From: Candidatus Fibrimonadaceae bacterium
GTDB lineage: Bacteria; Fibrobacterota; Fibrobacteria; Fibrobacterales; Fibrobacteraceae
DNA: 64,000 nt
NCBI GenBank assembly: GCA_031281265.1
Contig: JAITFO010000025.1
Coordinates: 1-64,000 of the forward strand
Direction: 5' to 3'
Part shown: one piece after another, positions 26,152 to 33,908 of the stretch
Layout: every line of letters starts with the position of its first letter
How positions within the stretch are numbered: position 1 is the stretch's first letter
The notes under the pieces: model-generated
What the model saw: the letters and a program-made list of their open reading frames with translations, nothing else
Database searches by the model: none
Told to the model about the DNA's origin: nothing
Position numbers and translations under genes: made by a program

Positions 26152-26853
26152 TTAAAATACCAAATAAACAACCAAGCCGCCTGCAAGCAGGGCGGCGCCT
26201 ATTCCATAACTTATATTGCGGCTACTCTCCGCGTCCACAGCAGCCTTGCCGTTCCTATTGGCAACGTGGTCAGACACATCGCTATTCTTCATAATCCCGT
26301 AAACAATTGCCCCCAAACCGATAGTAGCAAGGCTTATGGAAGTTATGGGCTTAAACAATCCACCACCCGAACCGCTTTCCTTCGGTATATTAGTGGGAAT
26401 GGAATTATCCACAATATTTTCCGCCGTCTCCACAGCCAAATCCAAACCCATTTTAAGGCTTATGCCTTGGAGCAAAGACGACAATTCCGCAGGGGATTCA
26501 GGCAACGCCTTTATGCAGCCAACAGTCAAACCCACATCCGTCTTGTCGCCGTCTTTCGGCTTCCCAAACGGGCTTTTAAGCTTTAATCTCGTTTTCGCCA
26601 CATCGGGAGGCAATTCCTTCATGAATTTAGCCATGTCAAAGCTCTCTTTTTCCAAGAGGCTGGTGAAGTCTGCCACGCAGCTCCCCGAAAGGTTTACGCT
26701 GCTAAGAACCTCCGCCACGGACGTCTTGGGCAAAGCCTCAGCGATGGCGGGCAACAATTCAGGTTCCTCGTCGGGTTGGCCAGTTTCTTGGGCAAACAAA
26801 ACCTGCGCGGCAATCGCCAACACCAAAGTGGTTTTAATGAATTTGGTTATCAT
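26152..26853 (-). CDS. exported protein with C-terminal membrane helices
   Basis: A 233-aa protein of unknown family. The ORF-track start is 16 codons too early. The ATG at 26853 follows a ribosome site (gaggtaa) and yields a proper signal peptide ending VLFAQ. The mature part begins with an acidic, Pro-rich stretch, has two Cys (SGSC, VGC) and ends with two hydrophobic segments (about 165-185 and 215-233). It probably sits in an envelope membrane. It lies 9 nt upstream of the FISUMP gene, so the three likely share one transcript. Confidence 0.7.
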   Translation of the reverse strand: MITKFIKTTLVLAIAAQVLFAQETGQPDEEPELLPAIAEALPKTSVAEVLSSVNLSGSCVADFTSLLEKESFDMAKFMKELPPDVAKTRLKLKSPFGKPKDGDKTDVGLTVGCIKALPESPAELSSLLQGISLKMGLDLAVETAENIVDNSIPTNIPKESGSGGGLFKPITSISLATIGLGAIVYGIMKNSDVSDHVANRNGKAAVDAESSRNISYGIGAALLAGGLVVYLVF

Positions 26854-26940
26854 TGAGTTACCTCTATCTTCAAAATTCTTCTTTCGTAAATAAATATACA
26901 AAAAAATGACAATTCAATTTTTGGAAAATAGGCTAAAAAG

Positions 26941-27726
26941 TCAGCAGAACGCTTGGGAATGCTGAGAGAACAGAGATAGCATCTCCAACGCTTCTCTTGT
27001 TTCCAAAACGTCGTGCACACGCAGAACTTTGACGCCTTTTTGAACGGCTACCATACCGGAGATTATGCTAGGAATTAAGCGGTTGCTGTTCTCTAAGCCT
27101 TTGATTTTTGCTATATAGCTTTTTCTGCTCACACCGAGCAACACAGGAAATTTTGTTTGGCAAAGCTCATCTATATTTGCTATCAACGCGAGATTTTCTT
27201 CCTGCGTTTTGCCAAAGCCTATGCCGGGATCTATGAATATATTTTTTATTTTTCCCTCAAGCAATGCAGCTCGTTTCAGCAGATAATTTTTTACCTCTTT
27301 AACCGAAGATGTTCCGCCCGCGTATTTCAAAACGTGCTGCAAAACGGCATCTGCTTTTGTGTCCGTTATGGTTTTGAGCATTTCGGGGTCGTGTTCCATC
27401 GCGGAAATATCATTTATTATATTTGCCCCAGCTTTCACCGCTCTTAATGCGACATTCGCTTTTGTTGTGTCTATGGATATTTGGAAATTTTTTCTGCTCT
27501 GCTCCTTTGCAAGCATCTCTATAACGGGAATGACTCTGGAAAGCTCTTCTTCTTCCGAAATAGGTTCATAGCCCGGTCTTGTGCTTTCACCGCCGATGTC
27601 TAAAATATCCGCACCGTCATTCAGCAATTTTAACCCGTGTTCAAAAGCATTTTTTGGCTCGCAATGCCTGCCCCCGTCAAAAAAACTATCCGGCGTGCAA
27701 TTTATTATACCCATTATTTTATGCAT
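26941..27726 (-). CDS. folP: dihydropteroate synthase
   Basis: Joins p-aminobenzoate to the pterin diphosphate in folate synthesis. It shows GIINCTPDSFFDGGR, the DIGGESTRPGYEPIS loop, ISIDTTKANVA and the ending region GVKVLRVHDV. The 261-aa length fits. The start codon overlaps queC by 8 nt; Met at 27714 is an alternative. Both pathways use GTP-derived pterins or deazapurines, which may explain the pairing. Confidence 0.95.
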   Translation of the reverse strand: MHKIMGIINCTPDSFFDGGRHCEPKNAFEHGLKLLNDGADILDIGGESTRPGYEPISEEEELSRVIPVIEMLAKEQSRKNFQISIDTTKANVALRAVKAGANIINDISAMEHDPEMLKTITDTKADAVLQHVLKYAGGTSSVKEVKNYLLKRAALLEGKIKNIFIDPGIGFGKTQEENLALIANIDELCQTKFPVLLGVSRKSYIAKIKGLENSNRLIPSIISGMVAVQKGVKVLRVHDVLETREALEMLSLFSQHSQAFC

Positions 27727-28504
27727 AATCGCTTCTATCGCTGAGTATGTTCATCGTTTCCTTTACCAACAAGTCGCTGTAGTTATCTTCTTTGGGCAGT
27801 GCATAGCCAAGCTCTTTATGTGCACGGACAATCATAGGGTCGGGAAGACCTGCAAGCCTAAAACCTTCTTCACGTAGCAACGTGGAATGGTCTTTTGTTG
27901 TAGGCGGGAATTTACCGCTATATGCCGTGTGGCTGTAGCTCAAGGCATCCCAGCATTGGCTACCGAGATCCCACGCTTTACGGACTATCTCCTTTTTGGA
28001 AAGTTTCGCAATCGGCGCATCTATGAAAAATTCGTTTCCGTAAGCGGCACTCAAAGCCTCCTCAGCCTTCTTTATGAACTCCAAACTGCAATCCGGATAG
28101 TTCGCAGTATCGCTGCCACATACCCCTGTGACTATAAAGTCTATGCCTCTAGACAAAGCATAGTTCGCTGCCAAGCTAAGGAAAACCATATTACGCACAG
28201 GGACGTAGGTGTTCTCCACACTATCCCCTACCTCTTCAACCATCGTTTGGTAATCCTTGTAGGTGTGCAAATCCCCCCCATCAAGCAGAGTTCCCCCCCT
28301 TAGCACCTCAGGGAAGTTTATAACCTCGTGAGGAACGCCCGCAATCTTTGCGATTATCCTTGCCGCCTCGCACTCAACCTTATGACGCTGCCCGTAATTA
28401 TACGTGACCGCAATAAGGTCATGCCCAGCCGCTTTCTCCATAAAAAGGCAAGTTGTTGAATCCTGCCCACCACTGAATACCACTACCTTTTTGGTTTTCT
28501 TCAT
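27719..28504 (-). CDS. queC: QueC-like 7-cyano-7-deazaguanine synthase, Cys-less variant
   Basis: ATP-dependent enzyme that makes preQ0 from carboxy-deazaguanine on the way to queuosine. The PP-loop FSGGQDSTTC is intact, as are YGQRHKVE and TGVCGSDTANYPDC. However, the C-terminal zinc knuckle that normally holds four Cys is here SHTAYSGKFPPTTKDHSTLL: the four Cys positions read Ala, Thr, Asp, Thr. One Cys remains just upstream (SQCW). The rest of the protein is well conserved, so this is probably a variant subfamily rather than a dead gene. No queD, queE or queF is nearby. The start codon is nearly leaderless. Confidence 0.85.
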   Translation of the reverse strand: MKKTKKVVVFSGGQDSTTCLFMEKAAGHDLIAVTYNYGQRHKVECEAARIIAKIAGVPHEVINFPEVLRGGTLLDGGDLHTYKDYQTMVEEVGDSVENTYVPVRNMVFLSLAANYALSRGIDFIVTGVCGSDTANYPDCSLEFIKKAEEALSAAYGNEFFIDAPIAKLSKKEIVRKAWDLGSQCWDALSYSHTAYSGKFPPTTKDHSTLLREEGFRLAGLPDPMIVRAHKELGYALPKEDNYSDLLVKETMNILSDRSDYA

Positions 28505-28514
28505 ATTACTATTA

Positions 28515-28520
28515 AATATA
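28515..28520 (-). promoter_or_regulatory. TATATT -10-like box of queC
   Basis: TATATT on the minus strand lies 10 nt before the queC ATG, predicting a 5' leader of about 3-4 nt. It is divergent from the element of the next gene 30 bp away. Confidence 0.5.
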
Positions 28521-28550
28521 GAACATGCAAAATGCCGTTTTTGTTTTTAC

Positions 28551-28556
28551 TATATT
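28551..28556 (+). promoter_or_regulatory. TATATT -10-like box of the HNH gene (leaderless)
   Basis: TTTTTACTATATT is followed by exactly 6 nt and then the ATG at 28563, which places the predicted transcription start on the A of ATG. No ribosome site exists. Confidence 0.6.
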
Positions 28557-28562
28557 TTAGTT

Positions 28563-29150
28563 ATGGTTAAAGAAAAAATTAAAGTCAGTAACAATAAAAA
28601 AGTTAAACTTAGCAACCATATTTTCGTTTATATCAGCAAGGATATAAAAGTGCATGGAGTAATGCTCAAAAAGTATAGCGTTGGAATTATTGAAAGTAAA
28701 GATAAAAAAGAAAGCAAAGTTAGTTTCATCTGGTTCAAAGAACCAATTACAGTTCCCAATAGCAGTTATAAAATTTTTGACCCTCAAAAAACAGGCGATT
28801 TGTATTTAAAAAAAGTCTGCAATATATGTCATAGATTGCTGAGCACTAAAACTTTTTCTGAGGGAATTTCGTGTGAAGATTGTAAAAAAATAATAGACGG
28901 AATTAATGCGAGCTCAAAAAAGAAAAAAGCAAAAAAGAAAAATAAAACGGAATTGGATTTTCTCAACTGCCCTGTTTGCTATAAACCAACAATGTCAAAA
29001 TCTACAAGTAAAATAGTCTTAGACCATAGCCATAAAGATCTGCATATTCGTGGCTGGGCTTGCGATAGCTGCAACACTGGCATTGGCAAGTTCAAAGATG
29101 ATATATTATTGTTTGAAGATGCCATAAAATTTTTGAAAACAGATTGTTAA
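28563..29150 (+). CDS. HNH nuclease of the endonuclease VII type
   Basis: A 195-aa protein. The C-terminal 55 residues match the phage T4 endonuclease VII-like HNH fold: zinc Cys pair CPVC, catalytic DHSHKDLHIRGWACDSCN and GKFKDDILLFEDAIKFL. A second zinc pair upstream (CNICHRLL...CEDC) and a Lys-rich linker precede it. This family is usually phage- or mobile-element-borne. Here it stands alone beside queC without other phage genes. The start was moved from the ORF-track 28404 to 28563 because upstream codons overlap the divergent queC gene. It could resolve DNA junctions or act as a defence nuclease; this is not decidable here. Confidence 0.8.
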   Translation: MVKEKIKVSNNKKVKLSNHIFVYISKDIKVHGVMLKKYSVGIIESKDKKESKVSFIWFKEPITVPNSSYKIFDPQKTGDLYLKKVCNICHRLLSTKTFSEGISCEDCKKIIDGINASSKKKKAKKKNKTELDFLNCPVCYKPTMSKSTSKIVLDHSHKDLHIRGWACDSCNTGIGKFKDDILLFEDAIKFLKTDC

Positions 29151-29171
29151 GCAACCGCGCCGCTTCTCAAT

Positions 29172-30002
29172 CTATAGTAGTTTTCCCGTAGCAATATCAT
29201 AAGCAGCTTCGTAACGGGCTAAAGCTTCGTGTCTGCGTGATACCTCTTCTGGTTGAAGACCTTGGATGAATTTTCCGTCTCTATATATCATTACCGAATT
29301 GCCGGTTATCCCCCATTTGTTGCTCTTTTGTTCTATGCTGGGGTCAGAAAATTCCACTTGTTGCACTACACCATTTTGAACAACCGCAGCATACGTATCA
29401 CTTTCAATTATTGTAGTCAGAATGTCTAGTATTTCATCATTGCTCATATCTACGGCAACACGGTTAAATTCTCCTTTATTTTTGAGAGCTTCAAGAAAAT
29501 AATCTATCAATTCTGTTTTTTTCTTTTTATCGTCTTCATCTGTTTTATCTTCTCTCTGCGAATTCACTTGTTGATATGAGCCATAAGAGTTATAATCTGT
29601 TCCATATATTGCATTTACTATTCCGTTTATCTCTGGAACAGATTTGCTTAATATGCCCGCTCTATCTGGCGAAACAGATGATACATATTCGTACATTAAC
29701 TCTTTATATTTTTTGTCTTCAAATCTATTTACGGATTCCCCAGCTTTTGCGTGTTCTTTTGCTAATTCCTCTAACGCCCTTAGAATTTCCTCATCGCTCC
29801 TTGTAGGTTCGGTTTTTGTGTTCATCCATTCAGGCAATTTAATGCTGCCATCTCTGAATGGGTCATTATCGATAATTGGCGTGTTTTCTTTTTTGGCTAC
29901 ATCTCCGCCCCAAATAGGAATTGTAAAAGGTATGCTTGAAGTCTGCGATACGTACTGAGCTCCATAGCCGCTGATTACGGCACCATATCCGCCTATTTCC
30001 AT
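29172..30002 (-). CDS. orphan protein A of a sigma-54 paralogue pair
   Basis: A 276-aa soluble protein without a signal peptide. The N-terminus is Gly/Tyr-rich (GGYGAVISGYGAQY). A helical core (about residues 85-130) holds RSDEEILRALEELAKEHAKA and YVSSVSPDRAGI. After a charged linker, a C-terminal domain ends with VSRRHEALARYEAAYD. The neighbouring gene at 30083-30763 has the same layout: SDEEL, SVSPDR.GI and RRHE. I recall similar SVSPDR-type proteins in Clostridia but cannot name a family. Ribosome site gaggtttttATG and the promoter are shared in design with the paralogue. Confidence 0.7.
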   Translation of the reverse strand: MEIGGYGAVISGYGAQYVSQTSSIPFTIPIWGGDVAKKENTPIIDNDPFRDGSIKLPEWMNTKTEPTRSDEEILRALEELAKEHAKAGESVNRFEDKKYKELMYEYVSSVSPDRAGILSKSVPEINGIVNAIYGTDYNSYGSYQQVNSQREDKTDEDDKKKKTELIDYFLEALKNKGEFNRVAVDMSNDEILDILTTIIESDTYAAVVQNGVVQQVEFSDPSIEQKSNKWGITGNSVMIYRDGKFIQGLQPEEVSRRHEALARYEAAYDIATGKLL

Positions 30003-30035
30003 AAAAACCTCGGTTTAAGTCTTTAAAATTGTACT

Positions 30036-30051
30036 TGCAAAAATAGTGCCA
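30036..30051 (-). promoter_or_regulatory. sigma-54-type promoter of orphan A
   Basis: On the minus strand TGGCACTATTTTTGCA matches the -24/-12 consensus TGGCAC-N5-TTGCA, with GG and GC exactly 12 nt apart. The start would fall about 23 nt before the ATG at 30002. Confidence 0.72.
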
Positions 30052-30082
30052 AAAAAAGTCTAAAACACTAGATATGGGCTTT

Positions 30083-30763
30083 TCAAGCATAAGCATCTAT
30101 AGTAGTTCCGCCTTCAAGGTGTTTTGGACCATTTTTGGCGCCGCTCCACGCTTCGTTGTATATTGAACATATTTCATGCCGCCGTGCACTTTCTTCTTTT
30201 GTTTGGAAATGAGCCCAACCGTTTTGGCTATACTCAGCTATTATGTCTCCATTGCTGTCGTAAAATGCTACATAACTCAATTTATCGCCGTCAAAACTCG
30301 CAAAATAATCATCACTTTTCATATTGACAACTGCATTTTCATCATCTTTCTTTTTTTTATCTCCTTTTTTTTCTGCTTCCAAAAGTATTTCTAGCAATGT
30401 TTTTATTTTTTCATTTTTAAATTTAGCTGTATTTTTGTTATCGAATATTTTTTTTGTTGAATTAGTTATAATACCCTCTCTATCTGGCGAAACTGATGAT
30501 ATGTATTCTTTTTTTAAATCTAAAAACGCTTTTGTAGTTTGAAATTCTCCTTTTGCCGCATCTTCTTTTGCTGTTTTTACAATAGCTTCTTTTAATTCTT
30601 CGTCACTCATTGAAGATTCTGTTTTTGTGTACGCTCCGTTTATCTCGGCCTTTTTAAAATTAGGTAATTTAATGTTCCCTACTTTTGCTCCTGTACCAAA
30701 CCTTTCCTTATTAGCTTGTATGTAATTAAACGCAGCACTATTGACACTGCTAACACCGCTCAT
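30083..30763 (-). CDS. orphan protein B of a sigma-54 paralogue pair
   Basis: A 226-aa paralogue of the preceding entry. Shared landmarks in order: IKLP near residue 32, MSDEELKEAIVKTAKEDAAKGE, YISSVSPDREGI, a Lys/Asp-rich linker and a C-terminal domain with SARRHEICSIYNEAW. The N-terminus differs and there is no signal peptide. It has its own promoter and ribosome site (gcgaggttttttATG), so the two are separately transcribed copies under common control. The function is unknown; sigma-54 control fits motility, surface or nitrogen-related roles. Confidence 0.7.
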   Translation of the reverse strand: MSGVSSVNSAAFNYIQANKERFGTGAKVGNIKLPNFKKAEINGAYTKTESSMSDEELKEAIVKTAKEDAAKGEFQTTKAFLDLKKEYISSVSPDREGIITNSTKKIFDNKNTAKFKNEKIKTLLEILLEAEKKGDKKKKDDENAVVNMKSDDYFASFDGDKLSYVAFYDSNGDIIAEYSQNGWAHFQTKEESARRHEICSIYNEAWSGAKNGPKHLEGGTTIDAYA

Positions 30764-30799
30764 AAAAAACCTCGCTCTTTAATGTTTTAAAATTATACG

Positions 30800-30816
30800 T
30801 GCAAAAATTATGCCTT
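30800..30816 (-). promoter_or_regulatory. sigma-54-type promoter of orphan B
   Basis: On the minus strand AAGGCATAATTTTTGCA keeps the invariant GG and GC at 12-nt spacing. The surrounding 60 bp also resemble the promoter of orphan A, including the AATTTTAAA stretch after the -12 box. Confidence 0.68.
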
Positions 30817-30885
30817 AAAAAAGCCTATTTTGTTTTATTTTTTTCGGTAAAAAAAGGCTAAAGTTTTTACAATAATATGCCGATA

Positions 30886-31239
30886 TTAAATAGAAATATC
30901 AAAGATCTGTTTCAAACTATAATCCACTTGTGAAATGAGATGTTTTGGAAGCATAGAAACAAAACCCATCAAGTATGTTTTGTCTAAGGTTATAATTTGA
31001 GAAATATTTATTACAGAAGATTTTTCGAGTTTAGAAATATTTTTTTCTAATAAAATATTAAATGGAGCATTTGCCAAATGTAAATTAGATGTTATTACTG
31101 CACAGATAACAGTATTTATTTCACTTTTATTAAAAATATCATTTTGAACTATTAAAACCGGTCGTCTTTTAGCTGGCTCGGAGCCTCTAGGACTAGGTAA
31201 GTTAGCCCACCAAATTTCACCTTTTATCAAGTTTACCAA
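30886..31239 (-). CDS. MazF/PemK-type toxin
   Basis: A 117-aa protein of the MazF endoribonuclease toxin family. The typical start KGEIWWANLPSPRGSEPAKRRPVLIVQND carries the conserved Arg and RPVLI motif, ICAVITSN follows, and INISQIITLDKTYL matches the C-terminal half. It overlaps the antitoxin gene by 7 nt, as expected for a type II operon. The cell would be inhibited by mRNA cleavage when the antitoxin is degraded. Confidence 0.9.
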   Translation of the reverse strand: MVNLIKGEIWWANLPSPRGSEPAKRRPVLIVQNDIFNKSEINTVICAVITSNLHLANAPFNILLEKNISKLEKSSVINISQIITLDKTYLMGFVSMLPKHLISQVDYSLKQIFDISI

Positions 31240-31466
31240 TCCTCACTTATAATTGAATTTTGAACAAATTCAATATCTTTTTCCAGTTTGGAATTTATTT
31301 TTGGATAAACTTTATTTAAGGATGTTAGAATATCGTCATCTTTGTGATTTTGAACAAACTCTTTTATTGCAATAATGTAAATAGTTTCAACTGGAACTTC
31401 ACGACGTTTTGCGATTTGCTCAACATCTTTTGAAATATCCGTTTCAATAAATAGAGATGTTTCCAT
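31233..31466 (-). CDS. antitoxin partner of the MazF-type toxin
   Basis: A 77-aa protein upstream of and overlapping the toxin gene. The N-terminus (ETSLFIETDISKDVEQIAKR) looks like a short beta strand and helix of the ribbon-helix-helix type; the acidic, helical tail is a plausible toxin-binding segment. The assignment rests mainly on gene order, overlap and size. Confidence 0.72.
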   Translation of the reverse strand: METSLFIETDISKDVEQIAKRREVPVETIYIIAIKEFVQNHKDDDILTSLNKVYPKINSKLEKDIEFVQNSIISEDW

Positions 31467-31472
31467 ACTGGG

Positions 31473-31478
31473 AATATA
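31473..31478 (-). promoter_or_regulatory. TATATT -10-like box of the antitoxin (leaderless)
   Basis: TATATT on the minus strand is separated from the ATG at 31466 by exactly 6 nt, so transcription should begin at the start codon. A leaderless message would tie toxin-antitoxin synthesis to 70S initiation. Confidence 0.58.
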
Positions 31479-31526
31479 GAAAAATTAAATTATGCCTTGA
31501 AAAAGTTCGTTACCTCTAATTTTTTC

Positions 31527-31532
31527 TACATT
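31527..31532 (+). promoter_or_regulatory. TACATT -10-like box of the HAD phosphatase gene
   Basis: TTTTTTCTACATT lies 10 nt before the ATG at 31543, predicting a leader of about 4 nt without a ribosome site. It belongs to the same near-start promoter series. Confidence 0.45.
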
Positions 31533-31542
31533 CTGATAAATA

Positions 31543-32178
31543 ATGCCATATATACTTGACCTAGACGGAACTTTGATGGATTCCATCGAAGATTTGGGAC
31601 ACGCAATAAACTACGCGCTCTCAGAACTTGGATTTCCAACTTATAGCAATGAAGAGGTAAAAACATTTGTAGGCAACGGTTCGCTGAATTTTGTTTTGAG
31701 AAGTCTGGGCGAGAACGGCAAAGATAGACTGGACGAAGTTTTAGCGCTGTTTATGGAATTTTACAGCGAACACTGCATGGACAATGTGAAACCGTACCCA
31801 GGGGTTTTGGAATTTTTGGAAAAAAATTCCGGCAAGTGCGCCATCTTGACAAATAAATCCGCAGGGCAAACGATGAAAATTTTGGATAAGTTCAATTTGC
31901 AAAGGCACTTCACCTGCATTTTGGGCGGAGATACCGCACCAAAAATAAAGCCAAGCCCAAGCGGTATTCTAAAGATAATCGAGGTTTCAAAATGGAACCC
32001 AAGCGAAACGCTTATGGTTGGCGATGATGTTCCAGATATTGGCGCAGCGCGGGCGGCTGGCATAAAAGTCGCGGTAATTCTCAGCGGCTTTGGCAGGTCT
32101 AACGAGCTTTTGGAATTAAAACCAGATTACGCTTATAAAACATTTCAGGAATTTGCTAATTTAACCACTCATGAATAA
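31543..32178 (+). CDS. gph: HAD phosphatase, phosphoglycolate phosphatase-like
   Basis: Haloacid dehalogenase hydrolase of 211 aa. The nucleophile motif is DLDGTLMDS, motif II is ILTNKSAG, motif III Lys lies in KIKPSP and motif IV is VGDDVPDIGAARAAG. The cap insert and overall pattern fit Gph, which removes 2-phosphoglycolate, but related phosphatases share it. The 3' end overlaps the next gene by 8 nt. Confidence 0.88.
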   Translation: MPYILDLDGTLMDSIEDLGHAINYALSELGFPTYSNEEVKTFVGNGSLNFVLRSLGENGKDRLDEVLALFMEFYSEHCMDNVKPYPGVLEFLEKNSGKCAILTNKSAGQTMKILDKFNLQRHFTCILGGDTAPKIKPSPSGILKIIEVSKWNPSETLMVGDDVPDIGAARAAGIKVAVILSGFGRSNELLELKPDYAYKTFQEFANLTTHE

Positions 32179-32875
32179 AATTTTAATAATTGCATTGCTC
32201 ACATTAACTGCTGGTTTTTCATTTTCTCAAGAAAGCACATTTAAATTAGGGGCAAGAGCTGGGTTTAACCTATATAATGTCTTTTGGAATGGCAAACCGC
32301 CCGGCATGGGTATGGGCTATGGCGGTGGAATAACGGGAGTGTTTCCAATTACAGGTTCTCTGGCTTTTAACCCTGAAGTGAATTTTTATCGCAGAAACGT
32401 GTATAATCATGAATTATCCGGCGATGAAAAGATCGAGATACCTGCGGGTCCAATGATGGGAACGAAAGTTGGAGGAACTATTAAAGAAAATATGACTGAG
32501 TTTGCTGTGGGAGTACCTTTATTGCTTCAGTTTACTCCTATTTCAGATGTACCGTTTTATGTTATTGGAGGAGTACTTTTCACTATTCCTATATCAACCA
32601 AACTTGAATGTGATATGTCTTTGAACCCACCTTGGTCTGCTATGGACAGAAGTGAAACTATGGATTTTAAAAATAGATCCAAGGTTGATGTTGGTATTGT
32701 GTTGGGAACTGGTTATTATATAACCAAAAATTTTGCAGTTGATATTAGAGGGTCTGTGGATTTAACAGATATATCTTCAGAGAAAAATTACCGCAATCCT
32801 CCTTACAACCCGTTCAGGCACGATAAAACCTGGCTTATCCAATACGGGCTTGGCATAAACTATTTACTAAATTAA
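32171..32875 (+). CDS. outer-membrane beta-barrel protein
   Basis: A 234-aa exported protein with a signal peptide (about residues 1-20, cleaved near SFSQ). Alternating aromatic strands begin FKLGARAGFNLYNV, with repeated GYGGGITGVFPI and VGIVLGTGYYITKNFAVDIRGSVDLT segments, and it ends in YGLGINYLLN with a terminal strand. This is the small OmpA-like or PorT-like barrel layout. No plug or peptidoglycan domain is present. It overlaps the phosphatase gene and precedes trpD by 20 nt. Confidence 0.85.
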   Translation: MNKILIIALLTLTAGFSFSQESTFKLGARAGFNLYNVFWNGKPPGMGMGYGGGITGVFPITGSLAFNPEVNFYRRNVYNHELSGDEKIEIPAGPMMGTKVGGTIKENMTEFAVGVPLLLQFTPISDVPFYVIGGVLFTIPISTKLECDMSLNPPWSAMDRSETMDFKNRSKVDVGIVLGTGYYITKNFAVDIRGSVDLTDISSEKNYRNPPYNPFRHDKTWLIQYGLGINYLLN

Positions 32876-32894
32876 CCCTATACAATGGGGTAAT

Positions 32895-33908
32895 ATGATT
32901 AAAGAAGCGATTAAGGAAGCAGCGAGCCGCAATAATTTAAGCTACGAAACCGCAGAAGCTGTGATGGACGAGATAATGCAGGGCGCGGCTTCTGATATAC
33001 AGATGGCGGCTTACCTAACAGCCATGTCCGTGAAAGGCGAAACCATAGACGAAATAACCGGCTCGGCAGCGGGAATGCGCAAACATTGCATAAGGCTTTT
33101 GCACGATATGGAAGTTTTGGAAATAGTGGGGACAGGCGGAGATAAATCCAACAGCTTCAACATTTCAACCACATCGGCTATAGTGACATCCGCAGCGGGC
33201 ATTCCTGTTGCAAAGCACGGCAACCGCGCAGCTTCCAGCAAATGCGGCTCGGCAGATGTTTTGGAAGCGCTTGGCGTGGACATAACCGTAAAGCCCGAAC
33301 ACAGCTTGCTCATGCTCAAAACCATAAACATCTGTTTTCTATTTGCGCAAAACTACCACATAGCCATGAGATATGTAGGGCCTGTGCGCAGAGAGCTTGG
33401 GATTCGCACTATTTTTAATATTTTAGGACCCCTTGTAAACCCTGCCGGAGCGAACATGGAACTGCTCGGCGTTTACGAAGAATCAATGGTAAAGCCAATG
33501 GCGCAGGTTCTCTGCAATTTGGGGGTTAAGAATGCCTTTGTTGTATTTGGACAAGATGGCCTAGACGAAATTTCCATGAGTGCGCCAACTAGCATCTGCG
33601 AAGTGCGAGACGGAGATTTAAATTCCTTTGAAATAACCCCTGAGCAATTTGGGTTTAAGCGTTGCAACAAAGCTGAGCTTGTGGGTGGTTCCCCGCAGGA
33701 AAACGCATTCATAACAAGGGAAATACTAAACGGTAGAGGCGGTGCAAAAAAGGATGCGGTTATATTGAATTCCGCAGCCGCCATACACATAGCAAAACCA
33801 AAAATCAGTTTCAGCGATGCCGTGAAAGTGGCAACAGAAACAATAGCCAGCGGTAAAGCCCTTGAACAGCTCGAAAAATTTATCGCGTATTCAAAGGCAA
33901 GTACATGA
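32895..33908 (+). CDS. trpD: anthranilate phosphoribosyltransferase
   Basis: Transfers phosphoribose to anthranilate in tryptophan synthesis. Signature motifs are VGTGGDKSNSFNIST, KHGNRAASSKCGSADVLEALG and the RRELGIRTIFNILGPLVNPA block. The 337-aa length is normal and there is no fused TrpG domain. trpE and trpG are not in the window. It overlaps trpC by 4 nt. Confidence 0.96.
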   Translation: MIKEAIKEAASRNNLSYETAEAVMDEIMQGAASDIQMAAYLTAMSVKGETIDEITGSAAGMRKHCIRLLHDMEVLEIVGTGGDKSNSFNISTTSAIVTSAAGIPVAKHGNRAASSKCGSADVLEALGVDITVKPEHSLLMLKTINICFLFAQNYHIAMRYVGPVRRELGIRTIFNILGPLVNPAGANMELLGVYEESMVKPMAQVLCNLGVKNAFVVFGQDGLDEISMSAPTSICEVRDGDLNSFEITPEQFGFKRCNKAELVGGSPQENAFITREILNGRGGAKKDAVILNSAAAIHIAKPKISFSDAVKVATETIASGKALEQLEKFIAYSKAST

